From the NCBI RefSeq assembly GCF_000336755.1, contig NZ_AOLK01000015.1, positions 541,657 through 605,656 on the forward strand: a DNA stretch of 64,000 nucleotides, written 5' to 3'. The stretch's first letter is position 1; the number at the start of each line of letters is the position of its first letter. This DNA is from Haloferax elongans ATCC BAA-1513. Lineage in GTDB: Archaea; Halobacteriota; Halobacteria; Halobacteriales; Haloferacaceae. The notes under the pieces were generated by a model. The model ran no database searches and was not told where the DNA came from. It saw only the letters and a list, made by a program, of their open reading frames with translations. The position numbers and the translations under genes were made by a program. Below are positions 55,538 through 63,480 of the stretch, in pieces.

Positions 55538-56062
55538 ATGAAAACCGAGACGGGGCGCGTCGAGGAACTCTACACCGCGCCCTCGAAAGGTTCGCCGATG
55601 GTCGCCCACGACGCCGTCGAACTGTGCGATGGTGGTCTCGCTGGCGACCGCTACCGCGACGGCACGGGGTACTACTCGGCGACAGACGGGTGTGCAGTGA
55701 CGCTCGTCGATGCCGCCGTCCTCGACGACGCCCGAACCGAGTTCGGTCTCGACCTCTCGGAGGGTGTCCACCGCCGCAATATCGTCGTTCGCGGTGTCGA
55801 CCTCGACACGCTCCTCGATGCGACGTTCGACCTCGGCGAGGCGACGCTCCGCGGGACGAAACTTCGACCACCCTGTGCACACCTCGCTGACCTCGTTGGC
55901 GACGAGGTTGGCGACGCCCTCCGAGAGAAACGCGGCGGTATCTGTGCCGAGGTCGTCGCACCCGGTCGCATCGGAGTTGGCGACGAACTTCGGGTGGTCG
56001 AAGCGAACCCACGAGAGATGGGTCGCCACATCGCCGCGCGACTCGGGGGAGACACCGAATGA
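55538..56062 (+). CDS. MOSC-domain protein
   Basis: A 174-residue MOSC (molybdenum cofactor sulfurase C-terminal) domain. 'GRVEELYTAPSKGSPMVAHDAVELCDGGLAGDRY', 'RRNIVVRGVDLDTLL' and 'LRPPCAHLADLVG' with the conserved Cys carry the pattern. MOSC proteins bind Mo-cofactor or reduce N-hydroxylated compounds. Its stop overlaps the kinase gene (ATGA), so it is co-translated with a sugar kinase, an odd pairing. Confidence 0.88.
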   Translation: MKTETGRVEELYTAPSKGSPMVAHDAVELCDGGLAGDRYRDGTGYYSATDGCAVTLVDAAVLDDARTEFGLDLSEGVHRRNIVVRGVDLDTLLDATFDLGEATLRGTKLRPPCAHLADLVGDEVGDALREKRGGICAEVVAPGRIGVGDELRVVEANPREMGRHIAARLGGDTE

Positions 56063-57252
56063 CTCGACAGAGTTCCGACTCCGATTCAGACCCCAAGTCC
56101 CGAGCGATTGCCGGACTGCGGGACACATTTGATGGGGACGTCCCCCGTGCTTCCGACCCGATTCTCGCAGTTGCGCCCGGCCGTGTGAACCTCGTCGGAG
56201 GACACACAGACTACAACGACGGCCTCTGTCTCCCGCTTGCTGTGGACCGCCACGTCGCCGTGGCTGCGTGGCCCCGCGACGACGACGTAATTCGTGCCCA
56301 CGCGACCGACTTCGGGGAGACGACGACGTTCGACCCTGACGACAGCCCCGATGGATGGGCTGCCTACGTCGCCGCCGTCGCCCGAGTTCTCCGAGAAGAC
56401 GTCTCTCTGCTCGGCGCTGACCTCGCAATCGCCTCCGACGTGCCATCTGGTGCTGGGCTCTCGTCGTCCGCCGCACTCGAACTCGCAGTCGGGCAGGCAC
56501 TGCTCGGGGTCGCAGACGAGACCATGGACTCGACCGGCCTCGCGCTCGCCTGCTGGCGGGCCGAACGCGAGGGCGTCGGCGTCGAGTGCGGCATCCTCGA
56601 CCAGTTTGCGTCCGGGCTCTGCGAACCCGACGCTGCACTCTTTTTGGACTGCCGTTCGCGCGAGTTCGAACACGTCGCGTTCGGCGGCGACGTGGGGATT
56701 CTGGTCGTCGATACCGGCGTCTCCCACGAACTGGCCGACTCCGGGTACAACGACCGAGTGCGCGAGTGTCGCGAGGCGGTCGCCACGCTCGCAGCGGCGT
56801 CAGGGTTGGACCTCACGTCGCTCCGTGATGTCGATATCGACCTGCTCGAACGTCACGCCGACGCCCTCGACGACGTTCACTACCGCCGGGCGAGACACGT
56901 CGTCTCGGAGAACGAGCGAGTCGAAACCGCACGGAAAGCGTTGGCAGCGGGTGACTTCGACACAGTCGGTGAGGCGATGTACGGCAGTCACGAGAGCCTC
57001 CGCGACGACTACGAGGTGAGTTGCGCCGAGTTGGACGCCGCCGTCGAACTTGCGTCCGAGACAGACGGTGTCTACGGCGCACGAATGACTGGCGGCGGCT
57101 TCGGCGGGAGTGCCGTCGCCCTCGTCGATGGCTCGGCGCTCGACCGGGTCGAACGCGAGATTCGTGCCAGCGTTTCGAGCCGAGTCGGCGCGACGGCCAA
57201 CGTGTTCGCCTGCCGACCCAGTGGTGGTGTTCGGCTGGTAGCCACCGACTAA
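56059..57252 (+). CDS. Galactokinase-like GHMP kinase
   Basis: A 397-residue GHMP kinase. The galactokinase signature is 'GRVNLVGGHTDYNDG' at 41-55, where the Glu normally found before His49 is Gly48; in galactokinases that Glu contacts the sugar. The ATP loop 'DVPSGAGLSSSAA' (127-139) and catalytic Asp181 in 'GILDQFASGL' are present, as is the C-terminal 'TGGGFGGSAVALVDG'. It phosphorylates a hexose at C1, but galactose specificity is uncertain. It overlaps the MOSC gene by four bases. Confidence 0.88.
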   Translation: MTRQSSDSDSDPKSRAIAGLRDTFDGDVPRASDPILAVAPGRVNLVGGHTDYNDGLCLPLAVDRHVAVAAWPRDDDVIRAHATDFGETTTFDPDDSPDGWAAYVAAVARVLREDVSLLGADLAIASDVPSGAGLSSSAALELAVGQALLGVADETMDSTGLALACWRAEREGVGVECGILDQFASGLCEPDAALFLDCRSREFEHVAFGGDVGILVVDTGVSHELADSGYNDRVRECREAVATLAAASGLDLTSLRDVDIDLLERHADALDDVHYRRARHVVSENERVETARKALAAGDFDTVGEAMYGSHESLRDDYEVSCAELDAAVELASETDGVYGARMTGGGFGGSAVALVDGSALDRVEREIRASVSSRVGATANVFACRPSGGVRLVATD

Positions 57253-57267
57253 CGACCGTCTGTTTCC

Positions 57268-58227
57268 TCACTCGGGGAAGATGCTCTCCGGTAGGTACGC
57301 CGAGACAGTCCAGTTCGGCGCGTCGACGACTTCGTTTATCTTGAGGTCGACCGCGGCCGAACAGAGGATGTACGCCTCGCCAGCGGTCAGTCCGTGTTCG
57401 ACCTGCAGGTGCGAAATCATGTGTCGAATCGCCTTCTTGGTGGCTACCATCAGGTCGTCTGCGACACCCGAGGTACCGTACATCGGCTCGTCCGCCCCTG
57501 TCGGGGTGAACGGTCCCGTCGTCTCGAACTCGGGTTGCGAGATGGATTTCCCTTTCAGCACGTCGAACCGTGCCGTCACGAACATCGGCGCTTCGATGCC
57601 GGTCACACAGACCTCGCCGTCGCCCTGTGCCGCGTGGCAGTCGCCGGTCGAAAAGAGCGCCCCTTCGACTTCGACCGGGAGGTACAGTGTCGAGCCTTTC
57701 GTGAGGTGCTTGATGTCAATGTTGCCACCGGTGTCGCGCGGTGGGAGCGTGTTGTGTGCGCCGCCCTCGGCGGGGGCGACGCCCGAGACACCGGCGAACA
57801 TGCCCAGTGGGACTTCGATGTCCTTGACGAAGTGCGCCACCTCGTCGCCGAGGTCCCAGACGTGGAACCCTGGTTTGTCGAAGTCCTCCGGGAGGAGTCC
57901 GAATCCCATCCCGCCGGGGAAATAGCCCGTATAGCCCCACCCTTTGTGTTCGAAGTCGAGGAACTCGACGGCGAGTACGTCACCCGGCTCTGCACCTGCG
58001 ATTTCGACGGGGCCTGTAAGCGGGTGAACTGGGTCGAAGTTCGCGTTCGCGAAGTCCTCGGCGGTGGACTCCGGTGTGAGTTGCCTGTCGAGTGCGTCCC
58101 GGCATTCGAACCGGACGACCTCACCGGAGTCGACCGTTACGAGCGGTTCGAGTCGGTTGTCCCACTTGTTGTGGATGTTCTCTTCGGCAGCGGTCAGTTC
58201 CTGGTCGACGGTGAAAGTAGACGACAT
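57268..58227 (-). CDS. Acetamidase/formamidase family protein
   Basis: A 319-residue amidase. 'VRFECRDALDRQLTPESTAEDF', 'HPLTGPVEIAGAEPGDVLAVEFLD', 'GDCHAAQGDGEVCVTGIE' and 'SAAVDLKINEVVDAPNW' are the FmdA/AmdA pattern. It hydrolyses formamide or acetamide to release ammonia. Length fits. The start codon lies inside a perfect inverted repeat, suggesting tight regulation. It is convergent with the kinase gene. Confidence 0.9.
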   Translation of the reverse strand: MSSTFTVDQELTAAEENIHNKWDNRLEPLVTVDSGEVVRFECRDALDRQLTPESTAEDFANANFDPVHPLTGPVEIAGAEPGDVLAVEFLDFEHKGWGYTGYFPGGMGFGLLPEDFDKPGFHVWDLGDEVAHFVKDIEVPLGMFAGVSGVAPAEGGAHNTLPPRDTGGNIDIKHLTKGSTLYLPVEVEGALFSTGDCHAAQGDGEVCVTGIEAPMFVTARFDVLKGKSISQPEFETTGPFTPTGADEPMYGTSGVADDLMVATKKAIRHMISHLQVEHGLTAGEAYILCSAAVDLKINEVVDAPNWTVSAYLPESIFPE

Positions 58228-58246
58228 ACGTTAGCATATAACGTAT
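58226..58246. promoter_or_regulatory. Perfect 8-5-8 inverted repeat over formamidase start codon
   Basis: ATACGTTA-GCATA-TAACGTAT begins within the minus-strand start codon and continues upstream. A repressor here would sit between start codon and TATA of a leaderless promoter. Confidence 0.6.
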
Positions 58247-58380
58247 CGAAGTGACAAAAGCTAGCTAGGCATCCGAGAATCCGAACGTCAGGAGTGTCGC
58301 GACGCGAGTGGAAATTCGTCTAACACTCAGCTTGATTCTAACCGAACACCTTCTGCAACAACAGTAAATCGAATTACATA

Positions 58381-58389
58381 AGGAGGTGA
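58381..58389 (+). promoter_or_regulatory. Strong Shine-Dalgarno-like sequence
   Basis: AGGAGGTGA is a perfect match to the archaeal anti-SD but lies one base from one ATG (58391) and 16 from the next (58406), neither an ideal distance. The later ATG begins the conserved protein and fits a TATA-like TTACATA at 58374-58380. Confidence 0.4.
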
Positions 58390-58405
58390 AATGGTATCTA
58401 AACGC

Positions 58406-59536
58406 ATGGGTGACGAACTCAACCGCGGCCTCGAAGGGATTGCAGTCGCGGAGACGAGACTGAGTTACATCGACGGCGAGGAGGGCGAACTCATCATCGG
58501 CGGGTTCCCGCTCGCCGAACTGGCAGGGAATGCGACGTACGAAGAGAGTGTCTTCCTACTTCTGAACGACAGGCTACCGACGGCGACAGAGCTCGACGAG
58601 TTCCGGGCCGACCTCGCAGCACGACGCGAAATCGGTTCTGAGGTGCGTGACGTCCTCCGACGCGCCGCCGAGGCGGACGAACCCCCGATGGATGCGCTAC
58701 GAATGGGTGTCGCGGCGGCGAGTCTCGGGACGGACGTCGATTCAAACGAGTCCGCGGCGAAGCGCGCAGTCGCCGTCTTTCCGACAGTCGTCGCCACGTA
58801 CTGGCGGTATCGACAGGGCGAAGAGCCAGTTTCACCCCGCGAGGACCTGAGCCACGCCGCGAACTATCTCTACATGCTGAACGGCGAGGAGCCGACCGAT
58901 GCCGCAGTTCGCGGCCTCGAAACCTATCTCAACACCGTTGTCGACCACGGACTCAACGCCTCGACGTTCACCGCCCGCGTGGTCGTCTCGACCGAGTCGG
59001 ACGTCGTTTCGGCGGCCACCGCCGCAGTCGGGACGCTCAAAGGGCCGCTCCACGGTGGCGCACCCGGACCCGTTCTCGACATGCTTCGGGAGGTCGCCGA
59101 CGGGGACGACCCGCGAGCCTACGTCCAAGCGAAATTCGACGCTGGCGAGCGCCTGATGGGCTTCGGCCACCGCGTCTACCGCGTCCGCGACCCCCGCGCA
59201 GCGGTGCTTTCGGCCGCGGCGGAGAGTTTCTACGAGGAAAGCGGCGACACCGAGTTTTTCGACACCGTCCAGGAGTTCGAAGACGTTGCGGTCGAGATGC
59301 TGGCCGACCACAAACCGGGTCGGCGACTGGAGACGAACGTCGAGTTCTACACCGCCGCGCTCCTCCACGGTGTCGGCATCCCGAAGGACCTCTTTACCAC
59401 GACGTTCGCCATCTCCCGCGTCGGCGGCTGGATGGCCCACTGTCTCGAACAACTCGCCGACAATCGCATCATCCGTCCCCGGAGTCACTACGTCGGCGAA
59501 AAGGGTCGGACGTGGACGCCGGCCGAAGAGCGGTAA
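58406..59536 (+). CDS. Citrate synthase family paralogue lacking the catalytic Asp
   Basis: A 376-residue citrate-synthase-fold protein. The three His sites are intact: His181 ('DHGLNAST'), His216 ('LHGGAPG') and His255 ('GFGHRVYRVRDPR'). The usual catalytic Asp of 'NVDFY' is Glu313 ('NVEFYTAALLHGVGIP'). It may be a methylcitrate synthase-like or divergent enzyme with altered activity. The N-terminus 'GDELNRGLEGIAVAETRLSYIDG' is the family's usual one, so this ATG was chosen; an ATG five codons upstream follows the SD-like sequence. Confidence 0.82.
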   Translation: MGDELNRGLEGIAVAETRLSYIDGEEGELIIGGFPLAELAGNATYEESVFLLLNDRLPTATELDEFRADLAARREIGSEVRDVLRRAAEADEPPMDALRMGVAAASLGTDVDSNESAAKRAVAVFPTVVATYWRYRQGEEPVSPREDLSHAANYLYMLNGEEPTDAAVRGLETYLNTVVDHGLNASTFTARVVVSTESDVVSAATAAVGTLKGPLHGGAPGPVLDMLREVADGDDPRAYVQAKFDAGERLMGFGHRVYRVRDPRAAVLSAAAESFYEESGDTEFFDTVQEFEDVAVEMLADHKPGRRLETNVEFYTAALLHGVGIPKDLFTTTFAISRVGGWMAHCLEQLADNRIIRPRSHYVGEKGRTWTPAEER

Positions 59537-59652
59537 ACCGGCGCAGTCGCTACGTGGGCTTCGTTTGCGAAGAGAAAACCGCAGGAGAACGTTCTCGACT
59601 TACGCCTCGTCGAACAGGTCGAATCAGAGATTCGCTGGCTCGACGAGTCGCT

Positions 59653-60891
59653 TCACTCCTCGTCGAACAGGCTCTCGCCGTCGACCATGTGCTCCTCGAC
59701 GGCGTCCATGTCGAGCGTCAGGCCGAGGCCCGGCTTCTCGGGAATCTCGATGTAGCCGTCCTCGATGACGGTCTCTTCGACGAGGTCCTCCCACCAGCCG
59801 AGTTCGTAGGAGTGGTATTCGACGGCCAGCGAGTTCGGAATCGCCGTGCCGACGTGCGCGGAGGCCATCGTCGCGACGGGCGACGAGACGTTGTGCATGG
59901 CGACCGGGACGTAGTACTGGTTCGCGACGTCCGCAATCTTCCGCGTCTCGCGCATGCCGCCGACCTTGGGCATGTCGGGCGCGACGATGTCGACCGCCTG
60001 ATTCTGGATGAGGCGACGCAGTTCGGTCACGCGGTAGCGGTTTTCACCGACCGTGATGGGCGTGAGCGTGGACTTCGTGACCTCTTCCTGCACTTCGAGG
60101 TTCTCCGGCGGGACGGGGTCTTCGAGCCACCACACGTCGTAGTCCTCGATAGCTGCGGCGAGGCGCTTGGCGCTGCCACCCGAGAAGGTCCAGTGGCAGT
60201 CGAAGGCCACGTCGGCGCGGTCCTTCACGCGCTCGGTGACGGCCTCGACGATTTCGGCCTTGTGCCGAATCTCACCGGGGCGGAGGTGTCGGTTCGCACG
60301 GTCCTTTTCGAAGCCAGAGGGAACGTCGAGGTCGAACTTCAGCGCGTCGTAGCCGAGTTCCTCGACGACGCGCTCTGCCTCGTCGGCGCAGGCCTGTGGG
60401 TCGGCCTCTTCTTCGGTGTGGCAGTCACAGTAGACGCGCACTTCGTCGCGGTACTTGCCGCCGAGCAGTTGGTAGGCCGGGACTTCGAGAATCTTGCCCG
60501 CGAGGTCGTGCAGGGCGATTTCGATGCCAGCGATGGCCGTGACGGTGACGCCCTCGACGGAGCCCTCACCGGACATCTTCTGGACGAGGTGCTCGTACAG
60601 ACGGTCGATGTCGAGCGGGTTCTCGCCGACGATGAAGGGCTTCATGCGCTCGATGAGTTCGGGAACGCCCGCGCCCCAGTAGGCCTCACCGGTGCCGACG
60701 ATGCCGGCGTCGGTGTAGATGCGGACGAGTGTCCACGGGAAGTTGCCGTCGACCATCGTCGTCTGTACGTCCGTAATCTCCACGTCTCGGCCGCCACCGC
60801 GCTTTGCGGTGACACCCATCGTCTCCGCGGAGAGCTCTCGCATCGTATACTCCGCGTTCGGGTCGTGAAGGTCCGCGTAGTTCTTACCCAT
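59653..60891 (-). CDS. gnaD: Sugar-acid (gluconate) dehydratase, enolase superfamily
   Basis: A 412-residue mandelate-racemase-group enzyme. Metal ligands are Asp231 ('DCHWTF', with His233), Glu257 ('EDPVPPE') and Glu283 ('GENRYRV'); the general base is His333 ('MHNVSSP'). The N-terminus 'GKNYADLHDPNAEYTMREL' matches the haloarchaeal gluconate dehydratase of the semi-phosphorylative Entner-Doudoroff pathway as I remember it; xylonate or another sugar acid cannot be excluded from sequence. Monocistronic. Confidence 0.85.
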   Translation of the reverse strand: MGKNYADLHDPNAEYTMRELSAETMGVTAKRGGGRDVEITDVQTTMVDGNFPWTLVRIYTDAGIVGTGEAYWGAGVPELIERMKPFIVGENPLDIDRLYEHLVQKMSGEGSVEGVTVTAIAGIEIALHDLAGKILEVPAYQLLGGKYRDEVRVYCDCHTEEEADPQACADEAERVVEELGYDALKFDLDVPSGFEKDRANRHLRPGEIRHKAEIVEAVTERVKDRADVAFDCHWTFSGGSAKRLAAAIEDYDVWWLEDPVPPENLEVQEEVTKSTLTPITVGENRYRVTELRRLIQNQAVDIVAPDMPKVGGMRETRKIADVANQYYVPVAMHNVSSPVATMASAHVGTAIPNSLAVEYHSYELGWWEDLVEETVIEDGYIEIPEKPGLGLTLDMDAVEEHMVDGESLFDEE

Positions 60892-60986
60892 GTGTAGTGG
60901 TTTACTCGGTCATTAGTAAAGTTTTTCCGACGCGGCCAAGGTTCGACGGGTCGCTCTGTTCCCCCTTGGCTTCGAGACAGCCGAGA

Positions 60987-61433
60987 TTAGGCGTATGCCT
61001 GCCGATTCAATGCGTCCCCGAAGGTGTCTCGGACGAGTGTGTCGAGTTCGGCAGGTAAGTCGAGGCGTCGGAGTTCCCGGTCGGCATCGAACGTCGGGTC
61101 AAGATCGAGACCACGACGCCGAAGCGCGGAGAGTCGCCAGAGATACGCGAGTCTGAGGAGTCGCATCGCCCCCGTGATATCTCGTTCGCCACGCACGCGG
61201 TAGCTCACCCACGCAGAGTTCGGGAGGATGTGGTGAGCGTCTGCGAGTCCGTCCGTGATGATGATGTCTCGGGCTCGCTTCGTAATCGCGAGGTCCACGA
61301 GACCGGTGTCGTGAACGTGGCCAATCTCCTTGCCAGCGACGACGAACTCGGTGCCACCGAATCGGTGTGGTTCGGTTTCGACTCCCGGCCACCGGAGGAC
61401 CCGAGAGACGATACGGTCAATTGCAGCAGTCAT
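60987..61433 (-). CDS. Luciferase-domain (DUF5519-like) protein
   Basis: A 148-residue protein of the small luciferase-like domain family. 'FGGTEFVVAGKEIGHVHDTGLVDLAITKRARD' and 'ADAHHILPNSAWVSYRV' are the core. The name is historical; the family has no known light-emitting activity, and its role is unknown. The ATG start is conserved in position. It is upstream of gnaD on the same strand, 95 bases away. Confidence 0.75.
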   Translation of the reverse strand: MTAAIDRIVSRVLRWPGVETEPHRFGGTEFVVAGKEIGHVHDTGLVDLAITKRARDIIITDGLADAHHILPNSAWVSYRVRGERDITGAMRLLRLAYLWRLSALRRRGLDLDPTFDADRELRRLDLPAELDTLVRDTFGDALNRQAYA

Positions 61434-61710
61434 ACTAGAGGTACGTCAGGGGAGAGCATAAGCGAGGTAGTCAACCGTACAGACCCTCAGCGAGAGCTGG
61501 TATTCGTGAACACCATTCTATCCAGATTTCCGAGATAAATTTCATTGTATCTGATATGTATTCAGCCCCGCAGTCGGGCTTTCAGCGCCTCTCAGACGTG
61601 GTAGTCACTCCCTGAAAGCTCCCGACGACATACGTCACAATCGACGATGGTGCTGAATCACTGGTAGTCGTGAAGTAACGAAACACCAGTCTGACGAAGG
61701 GAATTATGTA

Positions 61711-62886
61711 ATGTCATCAAAGGACACTATCGAGCTTTCACGGCGCAAAGTACTCGGTGGACTCGCAGTCATCGGCGTCGCATCTGCGACAGCAGGGGCG
61801 GGAACCATCGCAGCACTCAACGATACAGAGACGAGTAACGGGAACAGCATCTACGCGGGGACACTCGACCTCAAGATTGGGTCGCCGGGGTCGTTCGGAG
61901 ATTCGAACGTCACGCTCCTCGACGCACAGGGAATCGTACCGGGGCAGAGTGGCTCCGGGATGGTCCACCTCAAGAACGACAACAGCAGTAGCACCGGCGG
62001 CGCGGTCGACGTTCGCATCACCGACGTCAACGCAAGAGAGAACGGTCGGACAGAGATGGAGCGCGAAGCGGGCGACACCGACTCTGACTCCGAACTGCCC
62101 GAGTATCTCAAGGTTCGGATGTACTTCGAAGACCTCGCCACTGGCGACCGGACGTACCTCGGTGACGACGTCTTCCGCAAAGCGTCGAACCGTCTCCAGT
62201 CGGGCAAGACGTTCGCTGTCCACTACCCGCTGACACCGAGTGAGAAAGTAAAGTTCGTCCTCGAATGGCAACTGCCCGCCTCCGCCCCCTCGACCATCAT
62301 GACCGACACCATCAGCGTCGACTTCGCGTTCGACATGATGCAAGCAGTCCTCGGAACGTCAATCGACGGCGGAACGAACAGCTACGGCGACGTGAGTGGC
62401 AACCCGCGCTTCGATGGCTTCCCCGCGTGGACCGCCTCAGACAAAGCCTTCGATACGAAGGCTGTCTTTGGCGGCTCTGGTGACGAACTCCGAATATCCG
62501 GGAACCCCGGTGGCTCGTACACGTGGACTGGCTCACCACTGAGTGCCCCGTTCACGTTCACGTACGATGGTGCGACGACGACGACCATCAATCTCGGCGG
62601 AAGCGGCGGTTCGACAGTGACCGGAACGGTTCCCTCGACCGACTCCGGCATCTTCGCGCTCATCGCCAAGTCTGAATCCGGTGGCACCGTCGAAGTCTCG
62701 GACGTCGCTATCAACGGCATCGCTGCCGCCCCGGGAATGGTGACGAAGACCGGAGACGGATCGAAAGGTATCGAGTTCGACATCGGTGACTTCAGCGGCG
62801 GCGTCGAGGTCACGGGCACTATCGAGCTCTCCGGAACGATCTCCGCCCAGGAGACTGGCCTCCAAATCGACGTCAGAGACGACTAA
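61711..62886 (+). CDS. SipW-type secreted TasA/camelysin-like protein
   Basis: A 391-residue secreted protein. The N-terminus 'SRRKVLGGLAVIGVASATAGAGTIAAL' is a signal with 'TETSNGNSIYAGTLDLKI', the layout of SipW-processed TasA/CalY proteins. The first half is a jelly-roll-like TasA domain ('PGQSGSGMVHLKNDNSSSTGGAVDVRI', 'VLEWQLP'), the second a Gly/Ser/Thr-rich beta domain. It is followed by a signal peptidase gene 57 bases later, supporting co-processing. In bacteria TasA forms matrix fibres; related archaeal proteins form bundling pili. Confidence 0.8.
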   Translation: MSSKDTIELSRRKVLGGLAVIGVASATAGAGTIAALNDTETSNGNSIYAGTLDLKIGSPGSFGDSNVTLLDAQGIVPGQSGSGMVHLKNDNSSSTGGAVDVRITDVNARENGRTEMEREAGDTDSDSELPEYLKVRMYFEDLATGDRTYLGDDVFRKASNRLQSGKTFAVHYPLTPSEKVKFVLEWQLPASAPSTIMTDTISVDFAFDMMQAVLGTSIDGGTNSYGDVSGNPRFDGFPAWTASDKAFDTKAVFGGSGDELRISGNPGGSYTWTGSPLSAPFTFTYDGATTTTINLGGSGGSTVTGTVPSTDSGIFALIAKSESGGTVEVSDVAINGIAAAPGMVTKTGDGSKGIEFDIGDFSGGVEVTGTIELSGTISAQETGLQIDVRDD

Positions 62887-62943
62887 GAACCGACCACGAG
62901 CGGTGGGCGACCACCACCGTCTCACACCCACCCATTTCCGTAC

Positions 62944-63480
62944 ATGAACCTCAATCCGTCAACTCTGCTTCGGGGTCTCCTCGTCGCCGTCGTCGTCCTC
63001 GGCGTCTCGATAGCCGTGGTGTTCGCCGTCCCCGCCGTCATCGGTGCCGACCACGGCTACGTCGTGCTTACCGGCAGTATGGCTCCAGCAATCGCCGCAG
63101 GCGATGCTATCATCGTCGACGACCAACCGGCAGCACGCATCTCCGAAGGCGACGTTATCACGTTCGTCCCGTCCGGCTTCACCTCACAGAGCGACGTTCG
63201 GGTGACACACCGCGTCGTCGCAGTTCACGAACGTGCGGACGGCGTCTACTTCGAGACGAAAGGAGACGCGAACGAGGACCCCGACCCAGGGTTAGTTCCT
63301 GCCGACCGCGTCATCGGAGTGGTCGTATTCAGCATTCCCAAATTCGGGTATCTGGTCTCGTTTGTGGGCACGCCGATTGGTAAGCTCTCCATAATCGTCG
63401 TCCCCGCGGTCCTTCTGGCAGTGTCCGAAGTGTACTCGCTCGTCGAGAAGGGGCTCGGAAAAGAGGAGCGTGAGCGGTGA
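62944..63480 (+). CDS. SipW-like archaeal signal peptidase I
   Basis: A 178-residue membrane protease. Ser45 in 'VVLTGSMAPAIAAGD' is the nucleophile, His89 in 'RVTHRVVAVHE' replaces the bacterial Lys (ER/archaeal type), and 'TKGDANEDPDPGLV' (Asp108 to Asp114) is the third box. One helix at each end. Position between two SipW-type secreted proteins, with the last overlapping by TGATG, indicates a dedicated processor. Confidence 0.9.
   Translation: MNLNPSTLLRGLLVAVVVLGVSIAVVFAVPAVIGADHGYVVLTGSMAPAIAAGDAIIVDDQPAARISEGDVITFVPSGFTSQSDVRVTHRVVAVHERADGVYFETKGDANEDPDPGLVPADRVIGVVVFSIPKFGYLVSFVGTPIGKLSIIVVPAVLLAVSEVYSLVEKGLGKEERER

Noticed and set aside
61560..61590. AGCCC...GGGCT hairpin with a following T-run upstream of the TasA-like gene
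   Set aside because: Short five-base stem and weak T-tract; not strong enough to call a terminator.
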